Assembly (NCBI RefSeq): GCF_016907455.1
Contig: NZ_JAFBCB010000001.1
Location: 3,348,001-3,412,000 of the forward strand
Origin: Brachybacterium muris
Lineage (GTDB): Bacteria > Actinomycetota > Actinomycetes > Actinomycetales > Dermabacteraceae
Direction of reading: 5' to 3'
Length of the DNA stretch: 64,000 nucleotides
The position numbers were made by a program, and so were the translations under genes. This document shows, in pieces, positions 15,603 to 24,103 of this stretch; position 1 is the stretch's first letter; each line of letters begins with the position of its first letter. The notes below the pieces were generated by a model, which saw only the letters and a list, made by a program, of their open reading frames with translations, did no database searches and had not been told where the DNA came from.

Positions 15603-16754
15603 ATGGCAGCAGAGCGCTCGCGCCCCCGGACCACCATCGACTCCACGGTCCTGGAGACCATCCGTCGCCGGTCGGTCACCACCCGTGTCGAGATCGCCCG
15701 GGAACTGGGGGTCACCCCCGCCACGGTCACCAATGCGGTGAAACGGCTGATGGCGGCCGGTCTGGTCATCGAGGCAGGGCACGCTCGATCCACGGGAGGC
15801 AAACGGGCATCCCTGCTCCGCATCAACGACGAGGCACGATGGGCGCTGGGCTGCACCATCGAACCCGCCCGGCTCTCGCTGGCGGCGGTGGACACGACAG
15901 GGGCGCTGCGCTCCCGCAGCGTGCTCCCCCTGCCGTACGGCAGCCCGACAGGGACCGTGGTGGAGACGCTCCGCAGTGGCCTCGGGCTGATGTCGGCACG
16001 CGACTCCCTGTCCTCGACGACAGGCATCGGCTTCGCCATGCCGTCGACGCTCCCCGCAGAGCTGAGGGCGGCCCTGACCGCCACCGCGAAGGAGATGGGC
16101 ATCCCCGCCCTCGTGGCGGAGGAGGCGACCTGTGCCGCCCTCGGGAGCTTCTGGTCGGGCGAGCAGCCGGAACAGGGGCTCACCGCCACCGTCCACGTCA
16201 ACAGCCATCTCGCCATCACCCTGCTCCAGGACGGCGTGCCGGTCCAGCACGCCGCCGACGCCGTGTCGGTGCTCGACCACGTCTGCATCGACCCGAACGG
16301 TCCGCCGTGCGAATGCGGCTCGGTCGGCTGCCTGCACCTCTACGCCTCGGGCAGTGCGCTGGTCGAGCAGGCGCGACGCACCGGGCTCGCCTCCGGCCTC
16401 GGCATCGACGGCCTCGAGGAGTCCGTGAACGCGGATGCCGTGCTGATCGCCCTGACGGCGACGCGGGGCGACGCCCGTGCCGAGCAGATCATCGACAGCG
16501 CGACCCGGGCACTCATGCAGGCCGTCTGGCCGGTCGTCGCAGGTCTCGGGGTGACGACCGTGATGCTGACCGGAACGTGGATCCAGGCCGCACCCGCCGC
16601 CTCCTCCCGCGCAGCGGTCCACTACGCCCGCGACCACGAGCGGGGATTGGGCAGGCTGGTGACGGTCAAGGTCTCGGAGGTCCAGCCCCATCCCTGCGCC
16701 GTCGGAGCAGCGGTGCTGGCACTGAAGGCGTTCCTCAGCACCACCGGCGACTGA
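15603..16754 (+). CDS. ROK-family transcriptional regulator
   Basis: A 383-residue regulator. Residues about 10-70 form a winged helix-turn-helix (RVEIARELGVTPATVTNAVK, then GLVIEAGHARSTGGKRA), followed by the ROK sugar-binding/kinase-like domain. The zinc motif CECGSVGC is at residues 236-243. The usual ROK kinase aspartate motif (DxGGTK) is not evident, as expected for a regulator that only senses sugar. Start ATG at 15603 with GGAGAGGAG upstream. It is divergent from the mannoside importer operon, so it most likely represses that operon and itself until a mannoside or its phosphate binds. Confidence 0.88.
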   Translation: MAAERSRPRTTIDSTVLETIRRRSVTTRVEIARELGVTPATVTNAVKRLMAAGLVIEAGHARSTGGKRASLLRINDEARWALGCTIEPARLSLAAVDTTGALRSRSVLPLPYGSPTGTVVETLRSGLGLMSARDSLSSTTGIGFAMPSTLPAELRAALTATAKEMGIPALVAEEATCAALGSFWSGEQPEQGLTATVHVNSHLAITLLQDGVPVQHAADAVSVLDHVCIDPNGPPCECGSVGCLHLYASGSALVEQARRTGLASGLGIDGLEESVNADAVLIALTATRGDARAEQIIDSATRALMQAVWPVVAGLGVTTVMLTGTWIQAAPAASSRAAVHYARDHERGLGRLVTVKVSEVQPHPCAVGAAVLALKAFLSTTGD

Positions 16755-16770
16755 ACCGACGGCGTCCGGA

Positions 16771-19194
16771 TCAGTCCTCCGCGCGCTCCCCACGACCCAT
16801 GCGGTGCCCTTGCGGGCGCACCGCAGCGAGGTAGGTGAGCACGTGACGGGCGGTCCGCTGCATCTCACCGAGCGTGAGACCGTCCGGAGACCGGTGGCTC
16901 TCGTACACGGAGTCCTCTTTCGTAGCACCCGAGTGCTCGATGGAGCCAGGCATCAGCACATCCACGCCGGCCCGGACACGGTAGGCACTGTCCCGCAGAG
17001 CAGGGAAGTCGGGATCCGGTGCCATGCGCATCCACCAGTCGGTCATCACCAGTCCCTCGAACCCCCATTCGCCGCGGAGGATCGTGGTGACGAGGTCGTA
17101 GTGGTAGTGGCCCCACACCCCGTTGATCTTGTTGTAGCAGGTCATGATGGTCCACGGCGAGGACTCCCGCACCATGATGCGGAACCCTCGCAGGTAGATC
17201 TCCCGCAGCGCCCGCTCCGAGACCCTGGCATCGACCCAGATCCGCTCGAACTCCTGGTTGTTGCACGCGAAGTGCTTGGGGCACGCCGCCACTCCCTGGG
17301 ACTGGATGCCCGCCACCTGGGCCGCGCCGGTGAGACCGGACACCAGCGGGTCCTCCGAGAAGTACTCGAAGTTCCTCCCGCACAGCGGATCACGGTGGAT
17401 GTTCATCCCCGGGCCGAGCAGGATGTCCGAGCCCTTCCGGAGCATCTCCTGGCCGTGCAGGGCGCTCAGCTCCCGGACCGCGGCCGGATCCCATGCCGAG
17501 GCCAGCGCGGTGCCGCACGGCAGCAGCGAGGCGTAGTCCGCGATCCGGATCCCGGAGGGGCCGTCGGTGGTGATCGCCGGGATCACTCCTCGTGCCCGCA
17601 GCGCCGCGCTCACCCCGCCGATCGCACCCGCGTTCCCGGCAGCTCCGAGGGGGCTGTCCATCGTGACGTCGCCGTAGGCGATGTCGGAGAGCTCGCGCGG
17701 GGTGAGTGAACCGATGAAGGCCCCCAGGTCGACACTCCCGTCGAGGACGTCCTGGAAGGAGGGCTGCTCACCCTCCGGTGCGGCGACGGCCCCGGGCAGG
17801 CGCGAGAGGATCCGCTCCCGGAGCGACTCGGTGCGTGTCGGGACCGGTTCGTACCCGACCTCGGGCCGGCCGTCGGCACCCGTGCGGACGACCATGCGGT
17901 CGAAGCCGTGCTCGGGGTCGACGGCCGCCGCCTCCTCGAGCTGCTCGACCACCCGCAGCTCCAGGACCTCGGCCGTCCCGGCCTCGGAGGTGCGCCGCAC
18001 GTCATGGCCCACGTGGAACCGGTAGGTGCCAGGTTCCAGCACGAAGGCCGAGCGGTGGCCGGTCACCCCGGCGTCGTCGTACGAGGCGATGTCGGCCCAG
18101 TCGACCGAGAGCCGGAGCTCATGGCTCTCACCCGGGGCCAGCTCGGGGGTCCGGGCATAGGCGGCAAGGGCTCGCGCGGGCTGGGACAGCGCGACCCCAG
18201 GGACCTCCACGTAGGCCTGGACCACCTCGCTGCCGGGGCGGCCGCCGGTGTTCGTGACCCGGACGCTCAGCTGGATCGTCCCCTCGGACGTGGTGAGGTC
18301 GACCGGGCTCAGGTCGAACTCGGTGTACCCGAGTCCGAAGCCGAAGGGGAACAGCACCGCGTCCTGGGCGAAGGTCTCGAAGTAGCGGTAGCCGACGAAG
18401 ATGTCCTCGGCATAGTTCGTGACCGCTGCGTCGCCGAAATTCGGGGCGGCCGGGCAGTCCTCGTACCGGCGGGCGATCGTCGCCGTGAGACGGCCGCCGG
18501 GCTCGACAGCGCCGGTGAGCACATCGGCGATGGCGTTCCCGGCCTCCATCCCGCCCGCCCAGGCGAGGACGAGGGCGTCGACCGAGAACTCCTCCAGCCA
18601 CGCGAGATCGATGAGGTTCCCCGTGTCGACGACCACCACCGTCCTCTCGAACGCCTCGGTGACCTGGGCCAGCAGGCCGCGCTCCTCGTCGGTGAGGTAG
18701 TAGGAGCCGGGCTCCAGCAGGGCGTCGCGGTCCTCCCCGGCGGCGCGGCCGATGACGACCACGGCGACATCGTTGCGCCGTGCCGCCTCGTTCACGGCGG
18801 CGTCCTCGAGGGGCATCTCGGGGTAGTGGCGGGGCCAGGCACCCCAGATCTCCCCCGGGTCGGCCGGGTTCTCGGCGCACCAGGCCTCGTATCGAGCGGC
18901 GAGCTGCTCGTCGACCTGGACGGACCCGCTCTCGCGCAGGGAGTCCAGCAGGTTGGTGACGTACGGGGGGTTCACGTCCCCACCGGAGCCGTAGCCCACG
19001 GCGATCCAGTCCTTCTGGATGCGGCCGAACAGCGCCGTACGGGTGCCGGCCGCGAGCGGGAGGGTCCCGTCGTTCGTCAGCAGGACGGTGCCGCGGGCTG
19101 CCAGTGCGCGGGACGCATCGGCGAGGGCCGGGTCGACGGTGCGGTCGCCGGCCTCAGCGGTGGTCGATTTCTGGGACAGCAGGGTTTCGCTCAC
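16771..19194 (-). CDS. GH3 glycosidase with permuted domain order
   Basis: An 807-residue family 3 beta-glycosidase (beta-glucosidase or xylosidase type). The domain order is reversed: the alpha/beta-sandwich domain (GTVLLTNDGTLPLA near residue 35, then VVVIGRAAGEDRDALLEPGS) comes first, then a fibronectin III-like domain (VTNTGGRPGSEVVQAYV), and the TIM-barrel last. The barrel shows TTDGPSGIR, GPGMNIHRDPLCGRNFEYFSEDP, ACPKHFACNNQE and the nucleophile Asp719 in LVMTDWW. Permuted GH3 enzymes are known from rumen bacteria. No signal peptide, so it acts inside the cell. The GTG start has GGAGG six bases upstream; the longer frame to 19470 lacks family similarity. Probably controlled by the divergent LacI gene. 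Confidence 0.9.
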   Translation of the reverse strand: MSETLLSQKSTTAEAGDRTVDPALADASRALAARGTVLLTNDGTLPLAAGTRTALFGRIQKDWIAVGYGSGGDVNPPYVTNLLDSLRESGSVQVDEQLAARYEAWCAENPADPGEIWGAWPRHYPEMPLEDAAVNEAARRNDVAVVVIGRAAGEDRDALLEPGSYYLTDEERGLLAQVTEAFERTVVVVDTGNLIDLAWLEEFSVDALVLAWAGGMEAGNAIADVLTGAVEPGGRLTATIARRYEDCPAAPNFGDAAVTNYAEDIFVGYRYFETFAQDAVLFPFGFGLGYTEFDLSPVDLTTSEGTIQLSVRVTNTGGRPGSEVVQAYVEVPGVALSQPARALAAYARTPELAPGESHELRLSVDWADIASYDDAGVTGHRSAFVLEPGTYRFHVGHDVRRTSEAGTAEVLELRVVEQLEEAAAVDPEHGFDRMVVRTGADGRPEVGYEPVPTRTESLRERILSRLPGAVAAPEGEQPSFQDVLDGSVDLGAFIGSLTPRELSDIAYGDVTMDSPLGAAGNAGAIGGVSAALRARGVIPAITTDGPSGIRIADYASLLPCGTALASAWDPAAVRELSALHGQEMLRKGSDILLGPGMNIHRDPLCGRNFEYFSEDPLVSGLTGAAQVAGIQSQGVAACPKHFACNNQEFERIWVDARVSERALREIYLRGFRIMVRESSPWTIMTCYNKINGVWGHYHYDLVTTILRGEWGFEGLVMTDWWMRMAPDPDFPALRDSAYRVRAGVDVLMPGSIEHSGATKEDSVYESHRSPDGLTLGEMQRTARHVLTYLAAVRPQGHRMGRGERAED

Positions 19195-19274
19195 GTTCGT
19201 CCTCCATGACTGGGGAGCGGGGTCGTCGATGCGTTCTCCTGAGCCGGGGCCTGCCGCTGGGGCCGAACTGCTCT

Positions 19275-19288
19275 TGGGAACGTTCTCA
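19275..19288. promoter_or_regulatory. LacI-type operator TGGGAACGTTCTCA
   Basis: A near-perfect palindrome centred on CG at 19281-19282 (one mismatched pair), the usual form of LacI-family operators. It lies between the divergent GH3 and LacI genes and directly downstream of TACGGT (minus strand, 19295-19290), a possible -10 box for the GH3 gene. Binding by the neighbouring LacI protein is inferred. Confidence 0.65.
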
Positions 19289-19445
19289 AACCGTAGCCCA
19301 TGGGGACCCGGAAGGGCAGCCAGAGGTCCCCTGCTGACGACATGGGCGCGCTGTTCATGCGGGATGGACGGATGCACCCCGAGGACTGTCCCCTGCAGGT
19401 TCGTGCGATCCTGGTGCGCGAACGGCCCGACCGAGGGGAGCACTG

Positions 19446-20465
19446 ATGAGTCCGAGACGGTCGCTGTCATCGGCTCCGACCATCCGGGACGTCGCCCGCG
19501 CCGCCGGCGTGTCCACCGCCACCGCCTCCCGCGTGGTCAGGGGCGAGGACAAGGTGCGACCGGAGAAGGTCGCCGCGGTCGAGCGTGCCGTTTTGGAGCT
19601 GGGGTATGTGCCGAACTCAGCAGCTCGTGGTCTGGTCGAGCGCAGGGTCAGTGCGGTCGCGCTGGTCTTCCCCGAGAGAGAGGGTCGAGTCTTCACTGAT
19701 CCGTTCTTCGGGGCCGCTGTCTCCGGCGTCTCTTCGGCACTGGACGACGCCGGGCTGCAGCTGCTGCTGGTGATGACCGGTTCCGATGACAGTGGTGAAC
19801 GAATGCGGCGCTTCGTGCGGGGCAACCACTGCGATGGGATCGTCCTGGCTTCCCAGCACGAGGAGAGCATGCTCGACATGGCACTCGCGGAACTGATGGC
19901 GCCTGTGGTGTCGATCGGCAAGCCACCGCGGCAACGGGACATGCCGTACGTCGACCTCGACAATCCGGGGGGCGGCCAGCTGGCGGCTGAGCATCTCCTG
20001 GAATCCGGCAGGAAGCGGATCGCCCTGATCGGGGGACCGCACGACATGGCTGCGGCGCGGGAGCGCGCTGCCGGTTTCGAGGCGGAGCTGGCCCGGCACG
20101 GCGTCACTCTGGCGGGTCGCGTGGACGGGGACTACTCCTATGCGTCAGGGGCCCGAGCTTTCGACCGGCTGGTGGAGGACGTGGTCGACCTCGATGCCGT
20201 CTTTGCTGTCAACGATCTGATGGCTTTCGCCGCGATCCAGAGAGCCAAGGCACAGGGACTGTCCGTCCCCGGTGACCTCGCGGTGATGGGCTTCGACGAC
20301 ATCGACGTCGCTAGAGCCGAAGCAGCAGGGCTCACCACCGTCCACAACCCGGTGCGAACTATGTCTGCCCAGGCCACACGCACCCTTCTGACACTCATCG
20401 ACGGCGGTGAGGTCGCGGAGCGCATGATCGCCGAGCCCCGCCTGGTCCTGCGCACGACGGCCTGA
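19446..20465 (+). CDS. LacI-family transcriptional repressor
   Basis: A 339-residue LacI regulator of full length. The helix-turn-helix is at about residues 12-31 (IRDVARAAGVSTATASRVV), followed by the hinge helix ending LGYVPNSAARGL and the sugar-binding core (VALVFPEREGRVFTDPFF; DGIVLASQHEESML; GRKRIALIGGP; VFAVNDLMAFAAI; LAVMGFDDIDVA). Start ATG at 19446 after GAGGGGAG. It is divergent from the GH3 glycosidase and the palindrome at 19275-19288 lies between them, so it most likely represses that gene and perhaps itself. The inducer cannot be read from sequence; a beta-glucoside is plausible. Confidence 0.9.
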   Translation: MSPRRSLSSAPTIRDVARAAGVSTATASRVVRGEDKVRPEKVAAVERAVLELGYVPNSAARGLVERRVSAVALVFPEREGRVFTDPFFGAAVSGVSSALDDAGLQLLLVMTGSDDSGERMRRFVRGNHCDGIVLASQHEESMLDMALAELMAPVVSIGKPPRQRDMPYVDLDNPGGGQLAAEHLLESGRKRIALIGGPHDMAAARERAAGFEAELARHGVTLAGRVDGDYSYASGARAFDRLVEDVVDLDAVFAVNDLMAFAAIQRAKAQGLSVPGDLAVMGFDDIDVARAEAAGLTTVHNPVRTMSAQATRTLLTLIDGGEVAERMIAEPRLVLRTTA

Positions 20466-20527
20466 GCCTGCTCCGCCCGTCGCACCCGCACTACATGATG
20501 AGGGCAGTCGAGAGTGAGGATCTGCTG

Positions 20528-21562
20528 ATGGGTGTGAACGTCGAGAAAGTGCTGGACCGCGCGGCCGGCACCCTGCTGGGCACAGCCTGCGGGGACGCCC
20601 TGGGTGTTCCCTACGAGTTCGGCAGCGCGCCCTACGATCCGCGGCAGGGGCCGGAGCCGATTGGCGGCGGGCTGGGCGACTACGCCCCCGGCGAATGGTC
20701 GGACGACACCCAGATGGCGATGTGCATCGCCCGTGTGGCGGCCTCCGGGGTGTCGATCGACAGCCCCGAGGGGCTGGACGCGATCGCCTCGGGGTTCCTG
20801 GAGTGGATGGCCGGGGATCCGGCAGACGTGGGCAACCAGACCCGCGCCCTGCTCACCCCGATGCTCGCGGACCAGGAGTGGACTGAGGGGGCCGTGGCCG
20901 GGATCGCCGCGCGGATGACGCAGCGCGCCCGCGCCCTGCACGAGAGCACCGGTCACACGGCCGGGAACGGGGCGCTGATGCGCACCGCCCCGGTGGCGCT
21001 GGCATTCCTCGATGACCGCGAGCGCACCGCCAAGGCTGCCCGGCGCATAGCCGAGCTCACCCACACCGACGCCCTTGCCGGCGACTCCTGCGTTCTGTGG
21101 TGCGAAGCGATCCGCACCACGGTGCTCACCGGGGAGCTGGTAGGTCCCGAGGCGGGCCTGGACCTGTTGCCTGCACCGCGGTGTGAGGCGTGGGCGGCCC
21201 TGGCCGACGGCAGCTGGCGCGACGGCGGTCCCGCGGCACTGCGGGGCAACGGGTTCACGGTGACAGCGCTGTACGCGGCGCTGCACGCGGTGGAACAGGC
21301 CGCGGAGCAGGCCATCGAGCAGGTCGATGATCGGGACCGGGAGCACGCGGGCGCATCCGAGGACACGTTCCGCGCAGGGATCACCACGGCCGTGGCCATC
21401 GGCGGCGATACCGACACCGTGGCCGCCATTGCCGGGGCCCTGCTCGGGGCGCGGGTGGGTGTCGCCGGCGTGCCTGCTGCGTGGCGCCGAGTGGTGCACG
21501 GCTGGCCCGGCATGGACGCGGAGGACCTCACCCGGATGGCCGGGAAGATCCTCCGCGCATGA
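20528..21562 (+). CDS. ADP-ribosylglycohydrolase family protein
   Basis: A 344-residue member of the DraG/ARH family, which removes ADP-ribose from proteins or small molecules using two magnesium ions. The metal-binding motifs are present: GTACGDALGVPYE near the start, WSDDTQM (about residue 58) and GGDTDTVAAIAGALLGAR near the C-terminus. Start ATG at 20528 is preferred because GAGG lies upstream, whereas the in-frame ATG at 20495 has no ribosome binding site. A glutamate- and glutamine-rich helix (VEQAAEQAIEQVDD) is inserted before the last metal motif. It lies 62 bases behind the LacI gene on the same strand but has no evident functional tie to it. Confidence 0.88.
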   Translation: MGVNVEKVLDRAAGTLLGTACGDALGVPYEFGSAPYDPRQGPEPIGGGLGDYAPGEWSDDTQMAMCIARVAASGVSIDSPEGLDAIASGFLEWMAGDPADVGNQTRALLTPMLADQEWTEGAVAGIAARMTQRARALHESTGHTAGNGALMRTAPVALAFLDDRERTAKAARRIAELTHTDALAGDSCVLWCEAIRTTVLTGELVGPEAGLDLLPAPRCEAWAALADGSWRDGGPAALRGNGFTVTALYAALHAVEQAAEQAIEQVDDRDREHAGASEDTFRAGITTAVAIGGDTDTVAAIAGALLGARVGVAGVPAAWRRVVHGWPGMDAEDLTRMAGKILRA

Positions 21563-21589
21563 CGTGGGCCATGATCGGGGCGTTCGGGA

Positions 21590-22288
21590 TCAGCTGATCC
21601 AGCTGGTGTCGACGTCCTTCTTCCCCGCGGCGGCGGCGCGGGCGGCACCGATCACCAGGGCCATAGCCGCAGCACCCGGGTCGATCACGCCCTTGGCGGC
21701 GTCGCCCACGTAGCTCGCGCGGCCGCGCTTGGCGGTGGACTCCGCGGTGTCACGGGCACCCTTGATCGCGGCGTCCTCCGCTGCGGCGAGCGCCTGGGCG
21801 GGATCGGAGGAACCTGCCTCGCGCAGGGCGGCGACCGCCGGGTCCAGGGCATCGATCATGGTCTTGTCCCCCACCTTGGCCTCGCCGTACTTCTGCACGG
21901 TGGCCTGGCCGTCGGCGAGGGCCTGGGCGAACTGCTCCAGGGTGGGGGCCGAGTCGTCGGCCCCGGCCTTGGACACGTCGCGGAAGAACATGCCGAACAG
22001 GGGCCCACTGGTGCCGCCCACGCCCAGCCACCCCATGTACATCGCGGTCACCCACTCGCGGTAGGTGCTCGGCGAATCGTCGTCGATGTTCTTCGCGGCG
22101 CCCTTCATGGCCACGCGCACGTTGGTGCCGAAATCGCCGTCGCCGGCGCGACGGTCCAGGTCACCGAGGGCCTCGGCGGCATCGGAGAGGGTCTGATGGG
22201 TCAGGGTGATGAACTCTCGGCCGAAGCCGTCGGGCAGCGTCGCAGGCGAGCTGCTGCCGGCGTGAGAGCTGGTGCTGTTCTCGTTCAT
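21590..22288 (-). CDS. dhaL: Dihydroxyacetone kinase subunit DhaL
   Basis: A 232-residue nucleotide-binding subunit of dihydroxyacetone kinase. The aspartates that hold the nucleotide through magnesium lie in LDRRAGDGDFGTN (residues about 44-56), and the helical-barrel GGTSGPLFGMFF and DALDPAV segments are conserved. About 25 Ser/Pro-rich residues precede the fold. Start has AAGGAG upstream. It is co-transcribed with dhaK ten bases before it. No dhaM (PTS phosphoryl donor) is near, so whether ATP or a PTS protein encoded elsewhere recharges ADP on DhaL is open. Confidence 0.92.
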   Translation of the reverse strand: MNENSTSSHAGSSSPATLPDGFGREFITLTHQTLSDAAEALGDLDRRAGDGDFGTNVRVAMKGAAKNIDDDSPSTYREWVTAMYMGWLGVGGTSGPLFGMFFRDVSKAGADDSAPTLEQFAQALADGQATVQKYGEAKVGDKTMIDALDPAVAALREAGSSDPAQALAAAEDAAIKGARDTAESTAKRGRASYVGDAAKGVIDPGAAAMALVIGAARAAAAGKKDVDTSWIS

Positions 22289-22298
22289 GTCGGTCTCC

Positions 22299-23297
22299 TT
22301 ACCAGGTCAGGGCGGGGGTGCGGACGGGGGCGTCCCAGAGGCGGCTGGTCTCGTCGTCCAGCGGCATCAGCGTGAGGGACACGCCGTGCATGTCCAGGCT
22401 GGTCACGTAGGAGCCCACCAGGGAGCGGCTGAGGTGGATGCCGCCGTCGGCCAGGCGGTGGTGCAGAGCGCGGGCCACCACGCTCAGCTCCAGCGGGTAG
22501 GCGGATCCCAGGCCGTTGACGATCGCCAGCACGTCATCACCGCGGTCCAGCTCGAGCTCCTTGACCAGCGGGTCCACCAGCTGCTCGGTGAGGTCATCGG
22601 CGCTGGTGAAAGGCACGCGCTCCTTGGCGCGCTCCCCGTGGATGCCCACCCCGAACTCGACCTCGTCGGCCTCCAGGGTGAACTGGGGCTCGTCGTCCCC
22701 GGGGTGGGTGCCTGCCGCGAGCGCCAGGCTGAGGCTGCGGGAGCGGGCGGCGACGCGGCGGCCGATCTCGGCGACCTCTTTCAGGCTGCGGCCCTCCTCG
22801 GCGGCGGCCCCGCAGATCTTCTCCACGATCACGGTGGCGGCGGTGCCGCGGCGGCCGGGGCCGTCGTCCTCGCCGGTGTCGCTGGCCAGGTCGTCGTCCA
22901 CCAGGACGATCTCGGTGTCGATCGCGTCGTCGCCGCTGATCTCGCCGGCGATGCGGAAGTTCAGCACGTCGCCGGTGTAGTTCTTGACGATCTGGACCAC
23001 ACCGCGGCCGGCGTCGGCCGCCTTGGTGGCAGCGAGCACCTGCAGGGCGGTGGGGCTGGCGAACACGGCGCCGGAGACGGCCACGTCCAGCATGCCGGTG
23101 CCCACGAAGCCGGAGTGCAGGGGCTCGTGGCCGGCGCCTCCGCCGGAGACCAGGCCCACCTTGTCGCGGGCCTTCTGCTTGCGGGTCACGTAGCGGTGCT
23201 CGGCGTTCAGCTCCAGCAGGGTGGGGTGGGTGAGGACGAGACCTTCGAGGGCCTCGGCCACCAGGTCGTCGGGGTCGTTCACGATGCTGCGTCGCAT
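22299..23297 (-). CDS. dhaK: Dihydroxyacetone kinase subunit DhaK
   Basis: A 332-residue substrate-binding subunit. The active-site histidine that forms a hemiaminal with dihydroxyacetone is His220 in FGVGIHGER; SGGGAGHEPLHSGFVGTGMLD near residue 50 and KNYTGDVLNF are family signatures. The protein converts dihydroxyacetone to its phosphate together with DhaL, feeding glycolysis. The ATG at 23297 follows GGAAGG and gives the standard MRRSIVND-like beginning; the frame is open further upstream without homology. First gene of a dhaK-dhaL operon. Confidence 0.94.
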   Translation of the reverse strand: MRRSIVNDPDDLVAEALEGLVLTHPTLLELNAEHRYVTRKQKARDKVGLVSGGGAGHEPLHSGFVGTGMLDVAVSGAVFASPTALQVLAATKAADAGRGVVQIVKNYTGDVLNFRIAGEISGDDAIDTEIVLVDDDLASDTGEDDGPGRRGTAATVIVEKICGAAAEEGRSLKEVAEIGRRVAARSRSLSLALAAGTHPGDDEPQFTLEADEVEFGVGIHGERAKERVPFTSADDLTEQLVDPLVKELELDRGDDVLAIVNGLGSAYPLELSVVARALHHRLADGGIHLSRSLVGSYVTSLDMHGVSLTLMPLDDETSRLWDAPVRTPALTW

Positions 23298-23416
23298 GGG
23301 GTTCCTTCCGGCGCGAGTGCGGTCCCTGCCGAGGCTACGCCCGGAACCGGGACCCTGGCTGGGCGATCCCGGCTTCCGATGGGTCCCCAGCACTGTCCCG
23401 GTGCTGGTCACCGCCC

Positions 23417-23428
23417 TATCCTGGGCGC
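23417..23428 (+). promoter_or_regulatory. TATCCT-N6-ATG leaderless promoter box
   Basis: TATCCT at 23417-23422 is followed by exactly six bases and the ATG at 23429, with no ribosome binding site. This spacing puts the transcription start at the A of the ATG. Confidence 0.55.
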
Positions 23429-24091
23429 ATGACGACGACAGCGCCGATGACGGCACGAGGCAGGATCGAGAGCGCCCGGCATCGGGTGCGGATGCTCCTG
23501 GTGCTGGTCGCCGCCGTGCTGATGTTCTCCCTGGTGGGCGCCCCGTACGCGCGGGCCTGCGACTGCAAGGTGCTCAGCTTCGAGGAAGCGGTGGAGCAGG
23601 CCGATCTGATCGCCGAGATCACCATCCGCGCGGGGGAAGGAACGGACCAGAGCACCGAGCCGGTCGTCTACCGCGCTGCCGTCGAGCGGGTGTGGAAGGG
23701 CGAGGAGACCCGCGAGATCCAGTTCTCGACGTCCGCGCATGTCGCCTCGTGCGGGCTGGGAGCGATCCCGATCGGGGAGACGCTGCTGGTGTGGGCCTCC
23801 GGCTCCGACGGCAGCTACAGCTCCACCTGGTGCGCTCTCCCCTCCGACGCCGAGGACGACGTGCGTGCCCAGCTCACCCGGGAGATCGGCGAGCCCGCCG
23901 ACCTCACCGACATCCCTCTGGAGCCGATCGAGGAGCCGATGAGCCCGGTCGTCACTGTCGGCCTCGTGCTCGGGGGCCTGGCGGCGCTCGGGATCGGGCT
24001 GACCGTGCTGGCGGCGATCGTGGTGGTCACGGTGGTGCTGCTGCGTCGGCCGCGGGGCGGGCCGGGGGCAGGTCACGGGCACGGTCAGTAG
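23429..24091 (+). CDS. Membrane-anchored secreted protein with netrin/TIMP-like domain
   Basis: A 220-residue surface protein. A signal peptide (hydrophobic LLVLVAAVLMFSLVG, residues about 23-37) ends near AYARA-CDC. The mature part begins with CDCKVLSFEEAVEQADLIAEITI and contains VERVWKGEETREIQFST and SCGLGAIPIGETLLVWA, a pattern seen in the TIMP/netrin-like OB-fold proteins of bacteria, in which an N-terminal cysteine pair is disulfide-bonded. A single membrane helix near residues 180-205 and a Gly/His-rich cytoplasmic tail follow. The role is unknown; eukaryotic relatives inhibit proteases, but that cannot be transferred. Probably leaderless. Confidence 0.7.
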   Translation: MTTTAPMTARGRIESARHRVRMLLVLVAAVLMFSLVGAPYARACDCKVLSFEEAVEQADLIAEITIRAGEGTDQSTEPVVYRAAVERVWKGEETREIQFSTSAHVASCGLGAIPIGETLLVWASGSDGSYSSTWCALPSDAEDDVRAQLTREIGEPADLTDIPLEPIEEPMSPVVTVGLVLGGLAALGIGLTVLAAIVVVTVVLLRRPRGGPGAGHGHGQ

Positions 24092-24103
24092 GCCCGCTCG
24101 GGC

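Noticed and set aside
16771-19470. Longer N-terminus for the GH3 protein reaching 19470
   Set aside because: The extra 92 residues overlap the LacI gene start and operator and show no similarity; the GTG at 19194 has an ideal ribosome binding site.
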